Source: Amorphophallus konjac (taxonomy: Eukaryota > Streptophyta > Magnoliopsida > Alismatales > Araceae). From it: a stretch of 64,000 bases of DNA. The first letter of the stretch is position 1, and the number at the start of each line of letters is the position of its first letter. Below, piece after piece: positions 56,760-64,000 of the stretch. The notes below the pieces were generated by a model, which was not told the DNA's origin, did no database searches, and saw only the letters and a program-made list of their open reading frames with translations. Where the stretch lies: contig CM040126.1 of the NCBI GenBank assembly GCA_022559845.1, positions 124,286,886-124,350,885 of the forward strand, written 5' to 3'. The position numbers and the translations under genes are program-made.

Positions 56760-57490
56760 GAAATGAAGATGATGATTTAAAATAAAGTTAATGAATCAGC
56801 AAACTCAAAAAATTCAACAAAACCAATAAACTCAATAGATTTAGCGAACTCAATAAACCTAATGAATATAAAAAAATCAATCACCAAAATAAATCAATCA
56901 ATCCGATGAATTAAACAAACCACGATAAACTTAATCAATTCAATAAATCAAATAAGCCCAATACACTCAGAAAACTAAATAAACCCAACGAGCTCAATAA
57001 ACCCAATAAAATCAATAAACTCAATTGACACAATAGAATTCAATAAACCGAGTGAACTGGGCAAAATCAATCAACCCAATAAATCAATGAACTCAATAAA
57101 CCTAATAAAACCAATAAACTCAATGGAATTGATAAAATGTTCAACATTCCCAATAAGCTCAACAGACTCAATGAATCAACAAATCGAATAAACCAAATAA
57201 ACCTTAATAAACTCAACTAATGAACTCAATGAACTTAACAAATTCAACAAACCCAATAAGCTCAACAAACTCAATGAATCAACAAACCGAATAAACCTTA
57301 ATAAACTCAACCAATGAATTCAATGAACTTAACAAATTCAACAAACCTGGTAAACTCAACGAACTAAACCAACGAACTCAATAAACCCAATAAGTTCAAT
57401 AAAACCAATAAACCCAATAAACTTAACAAATTCGATGAACTCAACAAATTCAACAAATTCAGTCAATACAAACAAATAAACTAACAAAAA
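56760..57490 (+). repeat. Low-complexity (AATAAACTC/CCAATAAA) tract
   Basis: Over 700 bp of short words AACTCAATAAACCCAATAAA in irregular succession; nearly no G. Part of the 3' region of E. Confidence 0.9.
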
Positions 57491-57499
57491 CACCTATTC

Positions 57500-58620
57500 G
57501 CTTTGTCTCAGACCTTCTGTCTGGGCAGGGTTTATTGATCCCGTCATCTCCATGGGTCAACGTCCATATTCAATCCTGGCTTAGACCTCACGTCTCCGCT
57601 AGGTCGGTCAACTTCAACATGACGTCGGGTTGACACCCTCGTCTACACATTCTACCCTTGTTTCAGGCTTTCCGTCTGAGCAAGGTTTGTTGACTCCGAC
57701 ATTTCATCGGGTTGACACTAATATTTAGCCTTGGGTCCGGGCCTCTCATCCGTTTACCATCTAGTCTGCCCTTACCCCAAACCTTCTATCGGGACAGGGC
57801 CCGTTGACTTCGACATGACATCGAGTCAACACCTATTGTATATTCTGCCCTTGGCTTAGGCCTCACGCCTCTGCCAAGTTTGTTTGCTTCGACAGGACGT
57901 CGTGTCAACACCTATTCTATATTCTGCCCTTGGCTTAGGCATCACGCTTCTGCCAAGTTCGTTGGCTTCAACAGGACGTCGAGTCAACACCTATTCTATA
58001 TTCTGTCCTTGGCTTAGGCCTCACGCCTCTGCCAAGTTCGTTGACTTCGACATGACGTCGAGCCAACACCTATTCTATATTCTACTCTTGGCCTAGGCCT
58101 CACGCCTCTGCCAAGTTCGTTGGCTTCGGCATGACGTCGAGTCAACACTTATCCTATATTCTGCCCTTGGCTAAGGCCTCACGCCTCTACCAAGTTCGTT
58201 GGCTTCGATGGGACGTTGAGTCAACACTTATCCTATATTCTGCCCTTGGCTTCGGCCTCACGTCTCTGCCAAGTTCGTTGGCTTTGACAGGACGTCAAGT
58301 CAACACCCATTCTATATTCTTCCCTTGGCTAAGGCCTCACGCCTTTGACAAGTTCGTTGGCTTCGACATGACGTCGGGTCAACGTCTATATCCTATATTC
58401 CTTCCTTGGTGTAGACCCCACGTCGTCACCAAGTTGGTTGACTTTGGCAATCTGTCAGGTCAACAACCATCTTCTACCCTGGCCCAGACCTTGTGCCTCT
58501 CCTAGGCTGGTCATTTTTGACATGACTTTGAGACGACAATAATGTTATATTTCTGCCCTTGTCTCGAACATACCAACTAAGCAAGGTTTGTTGACTCTGA
58601 CACCCTGTTGGGTCAACGTC
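57500..58620 (+). repeat. Tandem repeat family 1 of element E: 79-bp units with two hairpins
   Basis: The word CTGCCCTTGG or variants recurs at 57845, 57924, 58003, 58082, 58161, 58240 and 58319, exactly 79 bp apart, with degenerate units on both sides. Each unit has two dyads. The first has outer stem CTTGGC/GCCAAG, inner GGC/GCC, loop CTCAC. The second has outer stem GTTG/CAAC, inner CGAC/GTCG, loop AGGAC or ATGAC. In the outlying copy near 57570-57603 the first hairpin has GAC/GTC instead of GGC/GCC, so pairing is kept. Confidence 0.92.
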
Positions 58621-59180
58621 CATATTTCATCTTTGGTTCGGATTTTTCGTCCTGTCAGAGAACAAAAAAGACCCTTCTTATACCTCTGGCTCAAACCTTT
58701 TGTCCAACCAGTTAATAAAAATACCCCTTTCGTCGGACCTTCCGTCCAACCATAGAATAAAAAAAAACCTTTCACTTTTGGCTCAGACCTTCCGTCCAAC
58801 CATAGAATAAAAAGACCCTTCTACCTCTAGCTCAGACCTTTCGTCTAGCAAGATAACAAAAAGACCTTTCTTCTACCTCTGGCTCGGACCTTTCGTCTAG
58901 TCAGATAACAAAAAGACCCTTTCACCTTTGGCATGGACCTTCCGTCCGACCATAGAACAAAAAGACCATTCTACCTCTAGCTCGGACCTTTCGTCTAGCC
59001 AGACAATAAAAATACCTTTCTTCTACCTCTGGCTCGGACCTTTCATCTAGTCAGATAACAAAAAGACCCTTTCACCTTTGGCTCGGATCTCCCGTCTGAC
59101 CATAGAACAAAAGGACCATTTTACCCGTGGCTCTACCCCTTCCATCTAGTTAGAGAACAAATGAACCCTTCTATCGCCAG
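58620..59180 (+). repeat. Tandem repeat family 2 of element E: about 50-bp units
   Basis: About ten units of 49-52 bp with (C/T)(T/C)(G/A)GCTC(G/A)GACC(T)TTCGTC and AACAAAAAGACC words. The dyad GAC/GTC around the 5-nt loop CTTCC or CTTTC is kept in most units. Outer pairs vary (TTGG/CCAA, TGG/CCA, CTGGCT/AGTCAG). Confidence 0.88.
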
Positions 59181-60420
59181 CATCATGACCTTTCATCTAG
59201 GCTGGCACATAAATTAACAAAAAACATCCTTGTCTGGCGTCGCGGCTCCTTCCGCCTAAGCCGGTAAATATTATATCTTGGCATCATGGCTTTCCGCCTA
59301 AGCCAAGCTGTCGGCGTCATGGCTCCTTCTCGCCTAAGCCAGTAAATATTATATCTTGGCATCATGGCCTTCCGCCTAAGCCAAGCTGTGCGGCGTCATG
59401 ACTTTACGTCTAAGCCGTTAAACACCCTTGTCCAGCGTCATGGCTTCTTCCGCCTAAGCCGGTGAATATTATATCTTGGCGTCATGGTTTTCCACCTAAG
59501 CCATGTTACCCGGCGTCATGGCCTTCCGCCTAAGCCGGTAAATATTATATCTTGGCGTCATGGTTTTCCACCTAAGCCAAGCTACCCGGTGTCATGGCCT
59601 TCCGCCTGAGTCGGTGAATATTATATCTTGGCGTCATGGCCTTCCGCCTAAGCCAAGCTGCACGGCGTCATGACTTTGCGTCTAAGCCGTTAAACACCCT
59701 TGTACGGCGTCATGGCTTTCCGCCTAAGCCGGTAAATATTATATCTTGGCATCATGGCCTTCCGTCTAAGCCAAGCTGCACGGCATCATGACTTTACGTC
59801 TAAGCCATTAAACACCCTTGTCCGGCATCATGGCTTCTTCCGCCTACGCCGGTGAATATTATATCTTGGCGTCACGGTTTTCCACTTAAGCCAAGCTACA
59901 CGTCGTCATGGCCTTTCGCCTAAGCCGGTAAGTATTATATCTTGGCGTCATGGCCTTTCGCCTAAGCCAAGCTGTACGGCGTCATGACTTTATTTCTAAG
60001 CCGTTAAATATCCTTATCTGGCGTCATGGCTTCTCACCTAAGACGGTAAATATTTTATCTTGACGTCATGGCCTTCCGCCTAAGCCAAGCTATACGGCGT
60101 CATGACTTTATGTCTAAGCCGTTAAATATCCTTGTCTGGCGTCATGGCTCTATGCCTAAGCCAGTGAATATTCTTCCCTGACATCATGACATTATGTCTA
60201 GGCCAAGTTATTCGGCATCATGGCTCTCCGCCTAGGTCGGTAAATGTTCTCTCTTGACATCATGACCTTCTGTCTATGCCAAGTGGTCCGGCGTCATGGC
60301 TCCTTGCCAAAGCCGGCGAATGCTCTCCCTTGGCGTCATGGCCTTTCGCCTAAGCCAAGTCATTCGGCGTCATGACCTTATGTCTAAGCCGACAATCATT
60401 TTACCATTGGCCCGGAAACT
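59180..60420 (+). repeat. Tandem repeat family 3 of element E: about 30 hairpin units
   Basis: About 30 units of 38-48 bp with the frame stem-(G)TCAT-inner stem-5-nt loop-inner stem-TAA-stem. Outer stems include CTTGGC/GCCAAG, CCGGC/GCCGG, ACGGC/GCCGT, CTGGC/GCCAG and TCGGC/GCCGA. Inner stems include GGC/GCC, GAC/GTC and GGT/ACC. Units alternate in a loose higher-order pattern separated by TAAATATTATAT or TTAAACACCC. Some units have mismatches. Confidence 0.9.
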
Positions 60421-60702
60421 ATCATCCAACCCAATAAACAAAAAGACCCTTCTACCTTGGCATTACGGCTTTACATCTGAGTCAAGTCTTTCAGTGTTAC
60501 GACCTTCAATCGAGGCTGACCACCACCTTACTATTGGCTCGGAATCATAGTCTAAACCAATGAACGAAAAGATCCCTCCCTTGATTTTACACCAATTCCT
60601 GACCCCTCTCAGGATTCACAACAACATATAACATCTTCTCTCCATTGTCGCTGCATCAGCCACTTCCGTCTCAAACCGTCGGCCCGCGGGTGTGCCTATT
60701 AA
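60420..60702 (+). other. 3' region of element E, degenerate repeats
   Basis: Weak copies of the family 2 and 3 words (CTCGGAATCATAGTCTAAACC), then unique sequence. No coding signal. Confidence 0.6.
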
Positions 60703-60870
60703 GCCCCATATAAAAAAAGGAAAAAAAGAAAAAAAGAAAAAAAGAAGAAAAAAGAGGAAAAAAAGTAAGAAAGAGAAAGAAAAGAAAAGTAAGAAAGAAA
60801 AAAAAGAAAAGAAAAGAAAAAGAAAAAAAGAAAAGAAAAGAAAAAAGACAAAAAAAAGAGGGAGCATAAC
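60703..60870 (+). repeat. Purine-only (AAAAAG)n-like tract
   Basis: Nearly 170 bp of A and G on the plus strand with only a few interruptions. Lys-rich and Phe-rich open frames on the two strands come from composition. Confidence 0.92.
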
Positions 60871-61285
60871 ATGGTTTGCTTGCTTGCATGTTTCGTGTGC
60901 ATGTTTGCTTGTAACATAGCATTAATATGCTTCCTTCAAAATTTCTAAGACCGCTTGCTTCTTTGCTAAATAACACTGCCAAGATTCTATGTCTACGTGC
61001 ATCGCGACACACACTAAGAGATGAAAAGCCAATTCTCAGTGAGTGCATCCGGCCAGGGGAAGAGTCGTAGCTATGTTGCTAGCACAACTCGCATGATACA
61101 CCCTAGACGAAACTCCCACACTTCGCACATAATATGAGAAGTGGCCCCTAGCCATAGGGACGTCATAAACTCTTCTTAACACTTCATGGAGCCCTAAATC
61201 TCTACACTCACATGAAGGGTAATCATGAAGGAAAAAGTTGCCTACCCCCTTTTTAAAAAAAGAAGAATAAAAAATATTATTATGA
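60871..61285 (+). other. Unique-looking part of 3' region of element E
   Basis: No coding signal or repeat recognised. Confidence 0.5.
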
Positions 61286-61735
61286 ATAAAAGGATGAATC
61301 TTAGTAGCCGAGAACCCCCATTGTGACACATGAGGAGACTCGCGCCGAACGGTGAAGTCCATAACAACACTATAAAAAAAGAGAGAGATGATGAATCTTA
61401 GTAGCTGGGAATCTCCATTGAGATATATGAGGAGAATCACGTCGAACGGTGAAGTCCATAATAGCACTATGAATAAAAGGATGAATCCTAGTAGCCGGGA
61501 ATCCCCATTGAGACACCTGAGGAGACTCGCGCCGAACGGTGAAGTCCATAATAGAACTATGAATAAAAGGATGAATCCTAGTAGCCGGGAATCTCCATTG
61601 AGACACATGGGGAGACTCACGCTGAATGGTGAAGTCCATAATTTCATTACAGATAAAGGGATGAATCCTAGTAGCCGAGAATCCCCATTGAGACACATAA
61701 GGAGACTCGCGTCGAACGGTGAAGCCCCGAATTAA
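61286..61735 (+). repeat. 90-bp tandem repeat, five units
   Basis: ATGAATCCTAGTAGCCGGGA or close variants start at 61293, 61391, 61481, 61571 and 61661 (spacing 98, then 90, 90, 90). As 90 is a multiple of 3, frames stay open on both strands. The proteins they give show no known domain. Confidence 0.92.
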
Positions 61736-62325
61736 GAATAAATAAGGGGGACGTGCGAAGCTACCAAAGGTCGAGAACCCCAAATGCATGTATAGGTGAT
61801 AAAGTAATCCTCCAGTGTTACTTAGAAGGTCTTCCCGTCCCTATGTTTAGGGTTCGCTGCCCGTATAATCGCACTTTCACTCTATGGAGGAATAGTCTTG
61901 GGTGCGGATCGTGGCTTATGCTATGCATATATCCTACGTAGTTTTCTCTTCACGTATGCACATCTCCCTTAGTTGTGCCTTGTGAGTTGCACTCCGTTCG
62001 TGAATTTTAGGCATTGTCCTTATCCTATCCCTGATATAAGGGAACTACACTATATATATGCTATGCATGCTGGTGACGAGTGCTTGCGTGTTTGCGTGAG
62101 AATAAAAACGATGGTGATAGAGAAATAAATGAAATAAAAATGATAATAAAATTAAATAAATAGAATAAAAATGATGATAAATAAAAAAATGAAAATGATG
62201 ATAATGATGAGTAAAAAAACAAGGATAATATCAGAATAATAAATGAAAGACAAAAGATATTTTCAAATGGGCTATGGGCTACACCCGCAGGTCCCGCTCT
62301 TTCGTTTCTCACTCGCAACACCCGC
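61736..62325 (+). other. End of 3' region of element E
   Basis: Contains an A-rich stretch (62100-62260, ATAAAAATGATGATAA words). No coding signal. Confidence 0.55.
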
Positions 62326-62339
62326 AGGTGGGGGGCATT
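62326..62339 (+). promoter_or_regulatory. Polypurine tract of element E
   Basis: AGGTGGGGGGCATT directly before TGTTGACACTG of the 3' LTR. Confidence 0.85.
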
Positions 62340-64000
62340 TGTTGACACTGAAAATATTTCTAATTTTTCTTGACCTTTGCTTTTGCAGATCATAAACTTT
62401 GGCCGAGTGCCCCTACACCCCCAAAACGGGGAGCCGAAGGCTTAATCAGCGGAAAACCGGAGTGATCTGATCAAGACACGCGGAATGTGGGAACGATCCG
62501 TAAGTGGCCAGAAGGACATCCGACCAGGACAGAAATACTTCGAGGGGTGGCCCTCCTAATGAAGACACTCCATGTGTCCACAGCGTGGAGTTGGCGGCAC
62601 AAATTGCTGAGCCGAAGGCTAAATCAGAAGAAAATCCAGGAAATCCGCTCAGCACACGCAGAATGCCGGAACGGTCCGTAAGTGGCCAGAAAGTCATCCG
62701 ATCATGGTAGAAATGCTTCGAGGGATGGCCCTCCTAATGAAGACACCCCACGTGTCCACAACGTGGAGTTGGCGGCACGAATCAACGTGCCAAACACCAA
62801 ATCAGGAGAAAACCCGGGTTACCCGATTCGGGTACACATCGCACCCGAATGGTCTGTAAGTGGCCGAAAGGATGCCCAGTCAGGACGAAAATACTTCCAC
62901 GGGTAGTCCACTTGATGAGGATGCCCCACATATATTCAAAGTTGAGTTGGTCGCTTGAATTATTGTGTCGAAGGCCAAATTAGGAAAAAACCCGAGAAAA
63001 TCGGTACGGGTTCGGCACGTCAGAATCACCGAAAACTGCAAATCGGGGCCCAGAAATGATGAAATCTATACTCTGGGGTCACTGCATCAAACCCAGGGCG
63101 TTACCAGATGTCAGGCTTCCATTTGGGCCAGTTCCATGGAAAAATTACAAAAAATTATGAAAATGCCATGGAGTCGGGGGCACCCTCTTTACCTTTAAAA
63201 GAAAGTGAATTTACAAAAGTTGAATCGGTAGCATTGCTGGAGTTGATTCGGTGGCATGCCTTTTTGGCTTTTGTGAATAGTGAATCGGTGGAGCTTTTAA
63301 AGGGAATCAAACCCCCTTCTTCATTGAATCGGTGGCCTTCTCATTTGAAGGGAATAGGTGGCAGCCTCGCGTTCGAGCCGGTGGCACTGGCGCTCGAGGC
63401 GGTGGCCTCCCCTCCGCAACCAAGTCGACAGCGTGGCGCGTGTCGAGGCGGTGGCAGTTAACCCATCCCGTCAGGGTTCTGATGCCCTGTCTTGGGCAAT
63501 TGCCTATAAAAAGGGCCCTTGGCCCTCAGAAAAAGGGGAGCAGTCGGATGAAGAAAAAGAGACACGAGGAGAGCCACACAGAAATACAGAGAGAGCAGAA
63601 AGAAGAGTCGGAGGGAGTGAGGAGAAGGTGGGTTCCACTATGGGGGAACAACTTTTGATTTCTTCTTAAATCCTGTATATCTGTATTTTCTCTCCCCCTC
63701 TGCGATTGCAGGGAAGAATAAAGGCTTTCGTTATTGATTCGATGTGCGTACATTATCTTTCCTTTGCATCGTTTCTTCGATTCCTCTTGGTTCTCTCTCG
63801 AGTGTTCTTTTCTTCGATTCTTCTCAATTCTCTCTTCTCCCCGAGTGTGAGGAGGTCCTCATGGCTAAAATGCCAGTAGATCCAAGGATCACTCGGTGAA
63901 GGAAGAAAACTTACGATAGCTTTCTACTGCAATGGCTATAGCCACGCCCTGAATGGGCGACAGTAAATCATCCCTCCCCAGGGGCTGTTCTTCAATCAAT
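62340..64000 (+). repeat. 3' LTR of element E, first 1.66 kb (continues outside window)
   Basis: Matches 43049-44710 over its whole visible length with scattered substitutions, including the 178-bp repeats and GAATCGGTGGC repeats. A good TATA box (TATAAAAA) is at 63505-63512. Confidence 0.92.
63505..63512 (+). promoter_or_regulatory. LTR TATA box of element E (3' copy)
   Basis: TATAAAAA followed by GGGCCCTTGGCCCTCAG. About 1.17 kb into the LTR. Confidence 0.65.

Larger units (their letters stand above)
43049..64000 (+). mobile_element. Large gag-only Tat-like Ty3/gypsy element E (non-autonomous), runs past window end
   Basis: 5' LTR 43049 to about 47705, PBS at 47709, gag regions 47839 to about 55583, tandem-repeat-rich 3' region to about 62325, PPT, and 3' LTR from 62340, continuing past 64000. 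Both LTRs begin TGTTGACACTGAAAATATTT and match over the 1.66 kb visible. The PBS (TGGCACGCCCGGTGGGAC) and the gag type fit the Tat branch. No protease, RT, RNase H or integrase motif is found between the LTRs, so it must depend on enzymes of other elements. The LTRs have clearly more differences than those of D, so E is older. Left flank GTGGT is a possible target duplication. Confidence 0.88.

Noticed and set aside
57500..60420. CRISPR array
   Set aside because: The repeats are degenerate, have no unique spacers of even length, there are no cas genes, and the context is a plant retrotransposon.
60616..61048. Phe-rich and Lys-rich open frames
   Set aside because: Translation of a purine tract; not a membrane protein.
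61036..61789. 220- and 139-codon open frames on the minus strand
   Set aside because: Produced by a 90-bp tandem repeat whose period is a multiple of three; no domain.

Overview
The window is nuclear DNA of a flowering plant with a repeat-rich genome. No host gene could be supported. Almost all of it is nested LTR retrotransposons of standard plant lineages: Ty3/gypsy Tekay/Del chromoviruses, Ty1/copia SIRE/Maximus elements, another Ty1/copia element, an Athila-like fragment and a Tat-like gag-only element. I assigned lineages from protein motifs, LTR ends, primer-binding sites (PBS) and polypurine tracts (PPT), without database searches. The species cannot be named from this sequence.

Layout. 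1-6928: Tekay-like element A (minus strand, decayed gag-pol, 2.6 kb 5' LTR at 4332-6928; its 3' LTR lies left of the window). It abuts 6929-10827, the 3' end of another long-LTR gypsy element G (plus strand, LTR 7962-10827), and A probably inserted into G. 10828-14373: non-coding DNA with microsatellites, a MITE-like element and degenerate dyad repeats. 14379-34698: complete SIRE/Maximus copia element B (minus strand, target duplication TCTTT) with decayed gag-pol and a much better preserved extra (env-like) ORF at 16438-17895. A complete younger copia element D (19161-28382, target duplication AAATC, LTRs about 2.4% different by hand count) is inserted in B's RNase H region. 34704-36530: non-coding, with a 131-bp AC tract. 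36531 to about 42405: truncated SIRE element C (3' LTR, env-like ORF with a 547-bp tandem duplication, end of pol). About 42406-43048: Athila-like RT-RNase H fragment (plus), fused abruptly to C. From 43049 past the window end: Tat-like element E (plus) with a 4.65-kb LTR, PBS, two tandem diverged gag regions and no pol, followed by about 6.7 kb of tandem repeats before its 3' LTR at 62340. E's gag is interrupted by a 3,021-bp solo Tekay-type LTR F (49205-52225, target duplication AGTAG).

Insertion order inferred: G before A; B before D; the Athila-like fragment before E, and E before F. No coding region is fully intact. The best preserved are B's env-like ORF (one in-frame TAG) and D's RNase H and RT.

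The most unusual signal is in E. Its 3' region holds several tandem-repeat families (56200-60420) built on small hairpins with 5-nt loops whose two stems differ between units but stay complementary. Similar dyads occur in E's own LTR (45695-46240), and a separate set with 6-nt loops lies in the LTR of G (8820-9140). A second unusual signal is a GGTCGACC palindrome upstream of the TATA box in the SIRE LTRs. It recurs upstream of the env-like ORF in both B and C, which suggests an internal promoter.
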